A DNA stretch of 64,000 bases from assembly GCF_026151345.1 (NCBI RefSeq), contig NZ_JAMQPR010000001.1, forward strand, positions 372,231 to 436,230. The letters run 5' to 3'. How positions within the stretch are numbered: position 1 is the first letter of the stretch; each line of letters opens with the position of its first letter. The position numbers were made by a program, and so were the translations under genes. This document shows, one piece after another, positions 47,564-56,764 of the stretch. Under the pieces are notes generated by a model, which was not told the DNA's origin, did not search any database, and was given only the letters and a program-made list of their open reading frames with translations. The DNA comes from Leptospira paudalimensis (GTDB taxonomy: Bacteria; Spirochaetota; Leptospiria; Leptospirales; Leptospiraceae).

Positions 47564-48601
47564 CTATTGGTCTAACCAGTGCAGAAAACTTCCAAAAGTT
47601 TGTAAGAGAGCAGGGACCCCAAAAATTTGGGAATGGAGAGGGAGACTGTCTCCGTGGGTAAGGGCAGTGGAAGTCCTGTGGACATAAGGGATCCCTTTCC
47701 CTTTGAGGAGGAGGGCCAGTTTTTCCGATTCTTCGGCCGAGATGACGGGGTCTGTTTTTCCATGCAGAAGGGAAACTGGGCCACTTAACATTTCCAATTG
47801 GTAAAAAGGAGAAAGATTTTCTGGCATTTTTTCGGGAACTGTGTCCAAAACCCGTTGGGCCAAACTGATCCGAAAGGTTCGATCGTTGTGGACTTGGTCA
47901 AAAAATTCTTTCGCAAGTTTCGAAGATTTGTTTAAATACAATTCGGACTTGGCATTTTGCCCTGTTCGTTTGAGTCCATTGTCTAGGGCGGCTTCATAAT
48001 ACACGGACTCAAGTTCTTCTGCGAGTTCTCGTTCGAAACGGTGGAGCATATTATATAAAATAACATACACAGCGTACGGATCTACTTCGTAATGAGAGAA
48101 AACAAAAGGAACTGCTTCCAAAAAGTTACAATACCCACCTATGAGCATACTCGATTTGATTTTATCACGAGTATTGGATCTGGAAGCAGCAATGATTCCC
48201 ATTCCCGCAGAAAAACTAGCAGATAAATACCCTAAGTCATTACCGTTAAACAATTGTTTGTTTGAATAAATCTCTAACATCAAATTTTGAATATTGGAGA
48301 TGGTAGTTTCTTCGATTTTTAATCCTTTGACTTCCGGAAGTTCTGGTAATATGACACTATGCCCAGTGCTTGCGATGTTTTCTGCTAAGTCGATGATCCT
48401 TTGGTCATCAATACCCATGGCACTCATTCCATGTTGGATGTAGACACCAGGTAAGGATGTTGGATCAGTGTACTTCGGATAAAAAAGAAAACTACGACGA
48501 CCCGTTTCGGATAAAGTGAATTCTTTTCGTTCGAGAGATTTTTTTTGTTTTAGTCCGGCATAACTCAAAATTAGAGGGAGAGCCAAAACATAGGGTTTCA
48601 T
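47564..48601 (-). CDS. Alpha/beta hydrolase
   Basis: A 345-aa protein with an N-terminal hydrophobic stretch (YVLALPLILSYAGL) that may be a signal anchor. α/β-hydrolase features are VYIQHGMSAMG (oxyanion loop), the nucleophile elbow SASFSAGMG (S-x-S-x-G, with Ser in place of the first Gly), the acid in HGKTDPVI and the base in ALTHGDSLP. The substrate is unknown. Next genes on the same strand start within 7 bp, so it may share a transcript with the CheX-like gene. Confidence 0.8.
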   Translation of the reverse strand: MKPYVLALPLILSYAGLKQKKSLERKEFTLSETGRRSFLFYPKYTDPTSLPGVYIQHGMSAMGIDDQRIIDLAENIASTGHSVILPELPEVKGLKIEETTISNIQNLMLEIYSNKQLFNGNDLGYLSASFSAGMGIIAASRSNTRDKIKSSMLIGGYCNFLEAVPFVFSHYEVDPYAVYVILYNMLHRFERELAEELESVYYEAALDNGLKRTGQNAKSELYLNKSSKLAKEFFDQVHNDRTFRISLAQRVLDTVPEKMPENLSPFYQLEMLSGPVSLLHGKTDPVISAEESEKLALLLKGKGIPYVHRTSTALTHGDSLPLHSQIFGVPALLQTFGSFLHWLDQ

Positions 48602-48607
48602 TCGACT

Positions 48608-49123
48608 TTAGTTTTGGGGAGTGGGAAATTTTTCCAACAATAAAATCAGGTACAATCTTCCCATGTATTCATCCCCACGTCGGTCTTTTAAGTTAAAGAT
48701 GAGAATGTATTGGCGAAAGTGTTTCAGTGAAATCGGAACTAGTTTGTGATTTAAATTTTCTGGTGGCAAGATATCAATTTCGTAACGACCAAGACGCATT
48801 TCTGTAATCAATTTACCTGCAATTTGATTGGCAAATTCCATCATGATGGACGATGAGTGGGCTCTAGAAGTTGGATCAATTTGAAAGGCTTTGGCTATTT
48901 TCGGTAAAAGTTTGAGTTTAGTATAACCATCGAGTGCTAAATAGAGTTTTCCATTGATATCACCCACAAATTCTACTAACGTACAATTTTCGAAACATAG
49001 TCCTTCATTTTTGGAAGGACCATATGCTTCTCTTTCAGCAAACACGAGTAAGGTTTTGTAAAAGTGGTCCGGTAATACTTGTGAAACCGTTAAAATGAAT
49101 TTTTCATCAATGAGTGGATCCAT
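48608..49123 (-). CDS. CheX-like chemotaxis phosphatase domain protein
   Basis: A 171-aa single-domain protein. VEFVGDINGKLYLALD is followed by MMEFANQIAGKLITEM, where Glu96 and Asn99 form the E-x-x-N motif that CheX and related CheC/FliY phosphatases use to hydrolyse CheY-phosphate. A β-rich C-terminus completes the fold. It lies directly after a degenerate GGDEF protein gene (the upstream stop and this start are adjacent). It may be a CheY-P phosphatase or a structural relative; the family call is by eye. Confidence 0.65.
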   Translation of the reverse strand: MDPLIDEKFILTVSQVLPDHFYKTLLVFAEREAYGPSKNEGLCFENCTLVEFVGDINGKLYLALDGYTKLKLLPKIAKAFQIDPTSRAHSSSIMMEFANQIAGKLITEMRLGRYEIDILPPENLNHKLVPISLKHFRQYILIFNLKDRRGDEYMGRLYLILLLEKFPTPQN

Positions 49124-50290
49124 TTAAGCTGCGTGGTAGAGGATACTCTCTTCTAAAGAACTATATGCTTTTTTGATCCAAGCATCAAACCTTAAATCAG
49201 GTATGAGTGGATTGGAATAACCTAGTGCCACTTCGGAAGGGTAACCCAATTGGTCTAGTTCCTCAATGAATTGTTTGAAAAAAGAAGAAAAAGATTCTAG
49301 TCGTTCGTTGGGAATGAGAGCTGCATATAAGTCTTCTTCCAATTGGAAAAGTCCAAGGCCAAGTACAGATTGTTTGATTCCCATATGGTTGAGTCCGATG
49401 GCAAGTTCCGATTGGAAGTTGGTATCAATGAACTTAAATAAAACCAAGGTCTTTTTTTCAGAAGCCTCAAAGGAAGCTTTTGCCATTTGGTAAAAATGGG
49501 AAACCGTATATAGTTTTGTGAACGGGTGTTTGGTGACTTTTGCGTATTCACGTTTTGCCAGTATTTTTTCAGACAAATTGGTTGTTTCTTCCCAAAACAC
49601 TTGGATGTCTTCGTTTGACCAACTTTCTTTGGAAGTAAAACATAAAAATCCAAATAAATTCGCGTTGATGGTTAATGGAACATATAACTTACGTTTGTTT
49701 TTGGAAATCACAGGTAGAGATTCTCTAATTTGGTTTTCTTCCCATTCATTCCATTCAACAGGATTATCATCTGTTTCGACTAACATTTCTGACTTTTGCC
49801 AGTAACATTCTTTAAATTCTTTTCCATCAAAGTATACATATTGGATGGAAGAGAGTTTGGGGCTAGCGAAGGAAAACGGAAATTCCTTTACCGTATCACA
49901 AAAAAGATTTCGTTCTTCCAATCGAACCGATTCTCTCGCAAAAAAAATAGGGTCCACTTTCCATAAGATTTCTTTTGGTTTTGGTTCTTCTGTTACATCA
50001 TTGGAGGCTTCCTGCGTTTGTGTAACTTGTGTATCAAAAACTCCTTCCGAAGCAAAAGTTTCCTTTGATTCGTTCAGTGGACTTACCTTTGTATTGGATA
50101 AGACATCTTTGCTTGATGCACTAGTTTCTGGAGAATTGGTTAAGGACTGTAAATCCAAACTGTACAAAAAGAGAGTGAGGAGAAGGCATGAAACTGTGAG
50201 AAGAGTGAAACTCACCCAGGAAAAGTAAAACAGGGTTTGTAGGGTCACACCAATGGCAAAAAAAATAATAGGAATTGTATATCGTTTCAT
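49124..50290 (-). CDS. Membrane protein with GAF-like and inactive GGDEF-like domains
   Basis: A 388-aa protein. Two N-terminal TM helices (residues about 5-47) are followed by a Ser/Thr/Glu-rich linker, then a GAF-like domain (KLYVPLTINANLFGFLCFTS) and a C-terminal GGDEF-like domain opening HPFTKLYTVSHFYQMA. The active loop that should read GGDEF is EEDLY (residues 318-322, in LFQLEEDLYAALIP). Cyclase activity is therefore not expected. It may be a c-di-GMP or protein-binding scaffold. Adjacent to the CheX-like gene with no gap. Confidence 0.7.
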   Translation of the reverse strand: MKRYTIPIIFFAIGVTLQTLFYFSWVSFTLLTVSCLLLTLFLYSLDLQSLTNSPETSASSKDVLSNTKVSPLNESKETFASEGVFDTQVTQTQEASNDVTEEPKPKEILWKVDPIFFARESVRLEERNLFCDTVKEFPFSFASPKLSSIQYVYFDGKEFKECYWQKSEMLVETDDNPVEWNEWEENQIRESLPVISKNKRKLYVPLTINANLFGFLCFTSKESWSNEDIQVFWEETTNLSEKILAKREYAKVTKHPFTKLYTVSHFYQMAKASFEASEKKTLVLFKFIDTNFQSELAIGLNHMGIKQSVLGLGLFQLEEDLYAALIPNERLESFSSFFKQFIEELDQLGYPSEVALGYSNPLIPDLRFDAWIKKAYSSLEESILYHAA

Positions 50291-50367
50291 GGTACCTTAG
50301 CCGTTACTCAATATAACGGGTAAAATGGGGATTCGCTAAACTGATTTTCCTTTTCCGCTAGGGGCAA

Positions 50368-51108
50368 ATGAAACTCTATTCCGAATTAGCAGAATACTAT
50401 TTTACCATCGAAGAACCTGGCCGAAAGTTTTCGGAAGAAATCCTTTTCTTAAGAGAAACATTCAAGCGACATAAAATTTATACTGTCCTCGACATTGGGT
50501 GTGGGACAGGGGAACACATCAAAGAATTACAAGGGATGGGTTTCAAACCACATGGAGTAGACGGATCACCCCGGATGCTCGAGATTGCAAAAGCAAGATT
50601 TCCACATTGTAGTTTTGAACTTGGAAAAATGGAAAACTACGTCGCCAAACAACCTGTTGATGGAGTGATTTGTTTGTATGGAACATTTAATTATTTAGTA
50701 AATGATGATTTGGTACAAAATTTCCTACGAAATTGTTATAAAAACTTAAAACAAGCTGGGTTACTTGTTTTGGAAATTTGGAATGCAGATCCCATCCACC
50801 GCATCAAACGCAAACCCATCACCACTGTAAGCAATGTAAGACAAGGGACAACATCCATACGAAGGAACCGCGGATTTCGGTTAACAAGGGCAGATGACAT
50901 TGCCATCGTAGAAGTGAATTATGTTTATAATTTAAACCAAAAGGATTTAAAAGACAAACATACCATGCGAGTGTTTCATTTCCCACAAGTCAGGAATTTC
51001 TTAGACGAAAACAAATTTGATATCTTAAACGTGTATAGCAATTACGACGGAGAAAAGTACATCAAAACAGGCGCAAGGATGCTCATCGTCGCCAAAAAGA
51101 GGTCTTGA
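50368..51108 (+). CDS. Class I SAM-dependent methyltransferase
   Basis: A 246-aa cytoplasmic protein. Motif I is VLDIGCGTGEHIKEL and the acidic end of β2 is GVDGSPRMLEIAK, where the SAM ribose would bind. DGVICLYGTFNYL is the motif IV region and GLLVLEIWNAD is β5. The C-terminal half resembles small-molecule methyltransferases of the ubiE/SAM-type group. The substrate is unknown. AGGGGC precedes the ATG; the gene is divergent from the GGDEF-like gene. Confidence 0.88.
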   Translation: MKLYSELAEYYFTIEEPGRKFSEEILFLRETFKRHKIYTVLDIGCGTGEHIKELQGMGFKPHGVDGSPRMLEIAKARFPHCSFELGKMENYVAKQPVDGVICLYGTFNYLVNDDLVQNFLRNCYKNLKQAGLLVLEIWNADPIHRIKRKPITTVSNVRQGTTSIRRNRGFRLTRADDIAIVEVNYVYNLNQKDLKDKHTMRVFHFPQVRNFLDENKFDILNVYSNYDGEKYIKTGARMLIVAKKRS

Positions 51109-51151
51109 CTTTCTTTTTTTAGTACGGTATCTCATTCTATCGGGAGAACGT

Positions 51152-52579
51152 ATGTCCAATTCAAACCATTTCCAAGTGATCGTGATTGGAGGAGGGCCAG
51201 GTGGTTATGTCGCTGCTATTCGCGCTGCCCAACTCGGTTTACAAACATGTGTTGTCGAACGCGACAAACTCGGTGGAGTTTGTTTGAATTGGGGTTGTAT
51301 TCCCACCAAAGCATTGTTAGAAAGTGCACATGTTTTAGAACATTTAAGAGAAGCGTCTAAATTTGGAATCTCGGCAGACAATATCAAAGCCGATTTTGAG
51401 GCCATCATCAAACGTTCACGGTCAGTGGCAGACCAAATGGCAAAAGGTGTTGAGTTCCTCATGAAAAAAAACAAGGTCACCGTGGTAAATGGTGAAGCAA
51501 GTTTTACAAATGCAAAAACCATAGAGGTGAAATCCAACACGGGTGAAACTTCATCCCTTACCGCAGATTATTTTATATTGGCAGTAGGTGCCAAAAACAA
51601 ATCCCTACCTTTTTTACCTTTTGACGGCAAACGAGTGTTATCTGCAAGAGAAGCCATGGTGGAACCAAAGGTCATTCCCAATTTAGCCATCATCGGTGCA
51701 GGTGCGATTGGTGTTGAATTTGCTGATTTTTATGCAAGTATGGGATCTAAAGTCACCATCATCGAATACCAAGACCACCTACTTCCGAATGAGGACAAAG
51801 AAATCTCTGGGATACTCGAACGTAGTTTTAAAAAACGAGGGATTGAACAGTATTTGAGTTATGGTGTGGAGACAGCAACTGTTTCTGAGAAAGGCGTTGA
51901 ACTCACGTTACTTGATAGAAATTCCGCTAAAAAAGAGAAATTAAACTTTGATAAGGTGATTGTGGGTGTGGGGATCACTCCAAATACAACTGCCATTGGC
52001 CTCGATGCGATTGGAGTGAAATTAAAAAATGGGTTTGTGGAATATGTAGGAAACTATAGATCCACCATAGATCATATTTATGCGATCGGTGATTGTATTC
52101 CGACACCTTCGCTTGCCCATGTGGCAAGTGCGGAAGGGATTCGTGCGGCAGAGGACATCTCCATTCGTATGGGAAATCCTCATCACATCCAAATCCAACG
52201 TTTGAATTATGCATACATACCAGGTTGTACGTACTGCCATCCAGAAGTGGCGAGTGTGGGTCTTAGTGAAGACAAAGCAAAAGCAATGGGACACGACATT
52301 AAGGTAGGTAAATTTCCGTTTACTGCGAGTGGACGTGCCCAAGCACAAGGGGATACAACGGGAATGGTAAAAATTGTGTCCGATGCCAAACATGGTGAAA
52401 TTTTAGGAGCACATATCATTGGGCCTGGAGCAACTGAACTCATCGCAGAACTGACACTAGGTGCCAATATGGAAATTACTGTGAGGGAACTTGCCAATAC
52501 CATCCATGCTCATCCCACACTTGCGGAAGGGATTATGGAAAGTGCTGCAGCAGTACTTGGTGAGGCGATTAATATTTAA
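51152..52579 (+). CDS. lpdA: Dihydrolipoyl dehydrogenase
   Basis: A 475-aa FAD flavoprotein, the E3 component of 2-oxoacid dehydrogenase complexes. The FAD motif VIGGGPGGYVAAIRAAQLG is N-terminal, followed by the redox disulfide GGVCLNWGCIPTK. The NAD site is IIGAGAIGVEFADFYASMG, and the dimer-interface catalytic base is in NTIHAHPTLAEGIMES (His then Glu). Length is standard. GGGAGA lies before the ATG. No E1 or E2 genes are adjacent. Confidence 0.97.
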   Translation: MSNSNHFQVIVIGGGPGGYVAAIRAAQLGLQTCVVERDKLGGVCLNWGCIPTKALLESAHVLEHLREASKFGISADNIKADFEAIIKRSRSVADQMAKGVEFLMKKNKVTVVNGEASFTNAKTIEVKSNTGETSSLTADYFILAVGAKNKSLPFLPFDGKRVLSAREAMVEPKVIPNLAIIGAGAIGVEFADFYASMGSKVTIIEYQDHLLPNEDKEISGILERSFKKRGIEQYLSYGVETATVSEKGVELTLLDRNSAKKEKLNFDKVIVGVGITPNTTAIGLDAIGVKLKNGFVEYVGNYRSTIDHIYAIGDCIPTPSLAHVASAEGIRAAEDISIRMGNPHHIQIQRLNYAYIPGCTYCHPEVASVGLSEDKAKAMGHDIKVGKFPFTASGRAQAQGDTTGMVKIVSDAKHGEILGAHIIGPGATELIAELTLGANMEITVRELANTIHAHPTLAEGIMESAAAVLGEAINI

Positions 52580-52624
52580 GAGAGTGTGTAAGGGAATTAG
52601 AATCCACCCACTTGTGAATTCTAT

Positions 52625-53332
52625 ATGAAAGAACCTATCCAGACGATCTTACATACAGTTGGCCACAGGCCATGGCCCATTCCTAACCCTTCCTGGTTTT
52701 GGTACCAAGAATGGAACGAAGTTATTTTTTTGCATTACCAAGTGAATGGGAAACGGTTACGAGAACTTGTTCCTCAGCATTTGGAATTGGATCAGTTTGA
52801 TGGCGAACATTGGGTATCAGTAGTTGCCTTTACTATGGATCGAGTACGTCCAAGGTTTACCTTCCCCATCCCATTCCTTTCCACTTTTCATGAAGTGAAT
52901 CTACGTACCTATGTGACACGTGATGGCAAACCTGGTGTGTATTTTCTCAGTATTGAAGCAGAAAAAATCCTACCAACAATTTTTGCGAGGTTGGCTTCGG
53001 GACTACCATACCAACATTCTCCGATCATTCGGACAAACGATTCTTACACATTGCGTGGGAAACGTTGTGAGATTGGAATTGAATTTTTAAAGAAAGACAG
53101 AATCGACTTTCCCTCTCCCAAAGAACTTTGGCTTACGGAACGGTATTCATTGTACAGAGGGAAAAACCCAGAGGAAACAGCAATGGATGTGCACCACAAA
53201 CCTTGGGAATTATTCCAAGTGGAATTTTCGAAACTAAACCTTCGTTATGCGGCCTACGATGGGTTAGTCAATTTTGGGAATCCAAACCTAAGCCATTATT
53301 CTCCGGGAGTGCAGGTACTCGCTTGGTTGTGA
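52625..53332 (+). CDS. DUF2071 (YqjF-like) protein
   Basis: A 235-aa protein with the DUF2071 pattern: HRPWPIPNPSWFWYQEWNEV, LRELVPQHLELDQFDGEHW, VAFTMDRVRPR, FHEVNLRTYVTRDGKPGVYF and SLEA-like FLSIEAEK. The fold is related to acetoacetate decarboxylase, but the biochemical role of YqjF-like proteins is not settled. It stands alone before the accessory region. Confidence 0.85.
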   Translation: MKEPIQTILHTVGHRPWPIPNPSWFWYQEWNEVIFLHYQVNGKRLRELVPQHLELDQFDGEHWVSVVAFTMDRVRPRFTFPIPFLSTFHEVNLRTYVTRDGKPGVYFLSIEAEKILPTIFARLASGLPYQHSPIIRTNDSYTLRGKRCEIGIEFLKKDRIDFPSPKELWLTERYSLYRGKNPEETAMDVHHKPWELFQVEFSKLNLRYAAYDGLVNFGNPNLSHYSPGVQVLAWL

Positions 53333-53435
53333 AAGAAATGGGAAGAGGTTTCGTAAGCCACACCCGGTCCCAAAATTACTTCGCAGTTTAAAGTTGTGCT
53401 ATTTCACTAATCCCGATATGATATCGCACTCTATG

Positions 53436-53471
53436 GACTAGTTTTTAGCTTATATCGACTATTTTTTAGTT
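53436..53471 (+). promoter_or_regulatory. Paired operator-like repeats in front of the HTH-nucleotidyltransferase module
   Basis: GACTAGTTTTTAGCT (53436-53450) and GACTATTTTTTAGTT (53457-53471) are direct repeats exactly 21 bp apart, two helical turns. The second contains a palindrome ACTA-N5-TAGT and abuts a -35-like TTGATA (53470-53475). TACAAA (53492-53497) can serve as the -10. Binding there would block the promoter, the layout of an autorepressed module. Confidence 0.5.
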
Positions 53472-53503
53472 GATAATCATTGGTAGATTGATACAAATTA
53501 GCA

Positions 53504-53848
53504 ATGATCCTTGATGGAATATTTGGAAATAAAACTGCATCGAGAGTATTGTTGCACCTATTTCATTACAATGAAATTCATTCGGCCGCAATTGCGAAAG
53601 ACTATGGCGTAGCATCTACACCTATCCGAATGCAATTGGAAAGATTCGAAAAAACTGGTATCATTGTTGCTAAAAATGTAGGAAGAACCAGGGTTTTTTC
53701 CTTTAATCAAAAATCCCCTTTCGTTAAACCAATAAAGGCTATTCTAGAGATATTTTATCATTCTTTAACAATGGAAGAAAAGGAAAAAATATTCTCCACA
53801 AGAAGAAGACCTCGCGAAAAGGGAAAACCAATTTATGGAAGAACCTAA
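53504..53848 (+). CDS. Winged-helix DNA-binding protein
   Basis: A 114-aa ArsR/MarR-like winged helix. AIAKDYGVASTPIRMQLERFEKTG is the helix-turn-helix (quoted in part: residues about 27-47), followed by a wing IVAKNVGRTRVFSFN and a basic C-terminus (RRRPREKGKP). No Shine-Dalgarno precedes the ATG, and a predicted -10 would start the mRNA at the ATG. It overlaps the nucleotidyltransferase gene by 14 bp, so the pair is co-expressed. It probably represses its own promoter, where paired repeats are seen. Confidence 0.75.
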   Translation: MILDGIFGNKTASRVLLHLFHYNEIHSAAIAKDYGVASTPIRMQLERFEKTGIIVAKNVGRTRVFSFNQKSPFVKPIKAILEIFYHSLTMEEKEKIFSTRRRPREKGKPIYGRT

Positions 53849-54383
53849 TTGGTTAGAAGTTAATGAGGAAGAGCTTTGGAAATTTGTTGGATGGCATCTT
53901 GCATATCAAGGAATCCAATCGGTTTTAGTTGGAGGTGCAGTTGTTGCTATCTATTCTAAAGGTGCATATCGTTCCGGTGATTTAGATTTAGTTGAACCTC
54001 TATTATCAAAATCATCTGAAATTCAAACTATAATGGAAAGCATAGGTTTTAAAAAAGTAAATCGCCATTTTGTTCATCCAAAGTGCAAACATTTATACAT
54101 TGAATTCGTTTCTGCACCAGTATCGATTGGAGATGATTATAAAATTGTTCCAGATGAAAAAGAATTTCATGGTAAAATTCTAAAGATTTTGTCACCTACT
54201 GATTGTATTAAAGATAGACTTGCTTCTTACCTACATTTTAACGCACGTGAATGTTTAGACCAAGCTTTACTCGTTGCAAAGAATCAAAGATTTGATTTAC
54301 AAAAAGTGAAAGAATGGTGTTTGAATGAATCTAGTAATGGAAAAGAAGTTTTTGATGAGTTTGTAAATCTGTATCATAAATAA
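53835..54383 (+). CDS. Nucleotidyltransferase-fold protein (toxin-like)
   Basis: A 182-aa protein of the DNA polymerase β-like nucleotidyltransferase superfamily. The motif SVLVGGAVVAIYSKG then RSGDLDLV holds the G-G and D-x-D elements, and FHGKILKILSPTDCIKDRL is typical of AbiEii/DUF6036-type members. Paired with a small upstream HTH gene, this looks like a type IV toxin-antitoxin or abortive-infection type module. Toxicity is inferred from the arrangement only. The ATG at 53835 lies within the end of the HTH gene. Confidence 0.75.
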   Translation: MEEPNWLEVNEEELWKFVGWHLAYQGIQSVLVGGAVVAIYSKGAYRSGDLDLVEPLLSKSSEIQTIMESIGFKKVNRHFVHPKCKHLYIEFVSAPVSIGDDYKIVPDEKEFHGKILKILSPTDCIKDRLASYLHFNARECLDQALLVAKNQRFDLQKVKEWCLNESSNGKEVFDEFVNLYHK

Positions 54384-54496
54384 ATTCTTACCTAGGAACT
54401 TGTCCGATCCCCGTGAATATAATTCGAGAATATTTCAAGTTAATCAAAAATCAGATTTAGTTTCGAAACCTAACTATAAATAGTAAACAAAACAAA

Positions 54497-55150
54497 GTGA
54501 AAAAATACCTATCCATTTCCTTTTCTCTCCTAACCCTTCTTCTGTTCCAATGTTCGACTTCCGATCCCAAAACGTTGGAAGCAGATGTGTTGACTGACAC
54601 AAATTACGGATACTTTCGATGGACCAATTCCATCCGAGATGGTTATGTAGTGGTTGAGACTAAAGTATTCCAAGATCCAAAGGGATGCCATGGGGAATAC
54701 AATTGTTCATCTCAGGACCATATCAAAAAGTTTGTGAATCTCCGGCCGTCTGATCCTTCCTTTGCGATCCCTCTAAAACTAGGAGAGTATTATGCGATCA
54801 CAAAACTTCGGTATGGTGATGTTTCCTTCTTTCGTTGTAAGGTAAGTGATCTAACAATTTATCATGGCTTTCAATTTAGAGAACCCTATGATCCAAAAAA
54901 TCCAACGGTTCCTTACACCTCGAACACATGTGAATTTTTAAGGGAAGACAAAGTGGTTTGCCCTTCCATTCAGATGACGAAAAAAAGCATTCAGGAAATT
55001 AAACTGTCAGAAGGTGAGACCAGAGGGAAATCAATATCGTTTCGGCATCTTTTGGAACCGAATATTCTATTATCCACAATCAGTTTGTTCTATTGTGGGC
55101 CGGTATTGAGCCAGATAGATTTTTTTACGGTAGAGGAGAGAAGGTATTGA
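54497..55150 (+). CDS. Putative lipoprotein of unknown function
   Basis: A 217-aa protein from a GTG start with a signal sequence and lipobox LLFQC (Cys19). The mature part has eight further cysteines or so, in patterns such as GCHGEYNCSS and NTCEF, suggesting disulfides. No family was recognised. It begins a run of small secreted genes in the same orientation. Confidence 0.65.
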   Translation: MKKYLSISFSLLTLLLFQCSTSDPKTLEADVLTDTNYGYFRWTNSIRDGYVVVETKVFQDPKGCHGEYNCSSQDHIKKFVNLRPSDPSFAIPLKLGEYYAITKLRYGDVSFFRCKVSDLTIYHGFQFREPYDPKNPTVPYTSNTCEFLREDKVVCPSIQMTKKSIQEIKLSEGETRGKSISFRHLLEPNILLSTISLFYCGPVLSQIDFFTVEERRY

Positions 55151-55345
55151 GAAGGGGGGTGAGTGATCGGGGAATGTATCGTCTCAATGGCAATTGCAAT
55201 GCTCCAAATGAATATTGAAGCAACGAATGTTGATTTGATTCACTGACTTCTTTAAAAACCCATCGCTTCCTGATTTTAGAATAGACTTTAAGATCTGTCA
55301 GTTGTAGTTTATCCCTCGGACATTCCGAATCAAAGGGAAATAAAA
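55151..55345. other. 195-bp intergenic stretch, no gene seen
   Basis: No convincing ORF, RNA gene or strong repeat is visible between the two lipoprotein genes. The overlapping minus-strand frame lacks a ribosome-binding site and reads as chance. Confidence 0.5.
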
Positions 55346-56113
55346 ATGAAATATCCATTGCAAAGGGCACTATCCTTTTTCTTCGTCTGTTTTCTCACAA
55401 CTTGTTCTACAACTTCAGAAAATATAGCGAAAATGTCGGATGAAGAACTGATCCAAGAGTTATCCTCTCGGTCATATCGTTTTTATTTGGAAACAATAGA
55501 TGCAAAAAATAAAGTTAAAATTCCCGCTATAAAAATGAACGGGAAGGGGCAATACTTGCCTGGAGACTTACTAAAAGTTTGTTCAATTAAAAAATTGAAA
55601 TACTTGTCGATCGAGTCAGGTGAATTGCCTGATTTCAGCCTTGAAGAAATTCGGGCATGTAAAAATTCTAACGTAGATACAATTCTAATAGACAATATCA
55701 AACTAAATAATTTTCAGATTTGTGAAATTGCGAAAGGTTTGAAGGCTCCAAAGATAAGAATTGATTTTAATTATATTCCTTTGACAGATTCAGAACTTAC
55801 TTGTGTTTCACAAATACAAAATTTGGATACTTTTATCGTTTGGGAAGGTGCCAAAATTACTGATGAAGGAATGTGCCAATTTTCTCAGAATGCAAAAAAT
55901 CTTACATTCCTTCGAATGGATGATATTGATTTTCTAACAAAAAAAAGTACGGATTGTATGTTAAACCTACCCTCTCTCAAAGACGTTATGTTAAAAAGGT
56001 GGAAACATGTTCCTGAGAGCCAAATGGAGAAGTTTGTCTCTGCCTATGAAGCAAAACACAAACGAAAGATTGAAGCCTCCATTTACGATCCAGTTGGTTA
56101 TGAAAAACCATAA
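55346..56113 (+). CDS. LRR-like lipoprotein (paralogue of the gene at 57268)
   Basis: A 255-aa protein with a lipobox FLTTC (Cys20). The mature part shows irregular leucine-rich spacing (KLKYLSIESGELPDFSLEEI, NVDTILIDNIKLNNFQI, NLTFLRMDDIDFL) with Cys at repeat joints, e.g. 'ICEIAK' and 'LTCVSQ'. The end, AYEAKHKRKIEASIYDP, aligns with the end of the 57268 product (YFKKNGRKVTVDVFEYD). Probably surface-exposed or periplasmic and used in protein binding; function unknown. Confidence 0.7.
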   Translation: MKYPLQRALSFFFVCFLTTCSTTSENIAKMSDEELIQELSSRSYRFYLETIDAKNKVKIPAIKMNGKGQYLPGDLLKVCSIKKLKYLSIESGELPDFSLEEIRACKNSNVDTILIDNIKLNNFQICEIAKGLKAPKIRIDFNYIPLTDSELTCVSQIQNLDTFIVWEGAKITDEGMCQFSQNAKNLTFLRMDDIDFLTKKSTDCMLNLPSLKDVMLKRWKHVPESQMEKFVSAYEAKHKRKIEASIYDPVGYEKP

Positions 56114-56131
56114 TCGGTTTAGAATATTGTC

Positions 56132-56701
56132 ATGAAAAAGATTTGCCTACTAATTGTATTGTTTCCGCTAATCCTACTAGAGGCGGAGAAACCGAATTTA
56201 AACAAAAGTTACCGTGGGATTCGTTTTTATCCAATCAGGCAAGAACAAGTGGAATCTCTTGTCATCTATGTTCCGAAAATGACGGAGAGATCTGATTCAG
56301 TGCAGGAACAATTCAAATATCCAATCACCTTTTTCAAGGCTGATTGCAAAGAAGTTTCCGAATGTTTTTCTCTACTGATCGATGTATCTATCATTGATGA
56401 TTCAATGAAATCTTTTGATGAAATAGTTTCCGAGTCAAAACAAAAAGACTTTCGATTGACTCCTACTTCGCTGCCTCATTGGAAACAGTATCTTCGCTAC
56501 ACAACAGAGCCCATGGAGATCCTTTATGGCCCAGGTGAAATCATTGGAAGCAAGGTAATCGCCTTTTATTACCATAAAAAATACCAAAAAACATATCGTA
56601 TCACGATCAATATGATCTACACTCCAAATTTTTCAGAGAGAGATTGGAGTGAAATTACCAATCATGCAGTTTCCATTCTGAATAGTGTTACAATTCGATA
56701 G
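56132..56701 (+). CDS. Secreted protein of unknown function
   Basis: A 189-aa protein with a clear signal peptide (LLIVLFPLILLEAE). Two cysteines (DCKEVSECF) may pair. The mature part is mixed α/β with a KKYQKTYRITINMIYTPNF strand region near the end. It is not recognised. Start 18 bp after the LRR-like gene suggests co-transcription. Confidence 0.65.
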   Translation: MKKICLLIVLFPLILLEAEKPNLNKSYRGIRFYPIRQEQVESLVIYVPKMTERSDSVQEQFKYPITFFKADCKEVSECFSLLIDVSIIDDSMKSFDEIVSESKQKDFRLTPTSLPHWKQYLRYTTEPMEILYGPGEIIGSKVIAFYYHKKYQKTYRITINMIYTPNFSERDWSEITNHAVSILNSVTIR

Positions 56702-56764
56702 ATTGTCAATGTCTCGGAATCCAGATGAAGATAGGTTACTACAAGACCAAACAATCTAAGCGCG

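Noticed and set aside
53128..53391. 87-codon ORF overlapping the DUF2071 gene
   Set aside because: It lies mostly inside the DUF2071 gene in another frame, with no start signal.
53488..53502. FNR-like box before the HTH gene (TTGATACAAATTAG)
   Set aside because: The second half-site has two mismatches, and the sequence is better explained as the -10 region.
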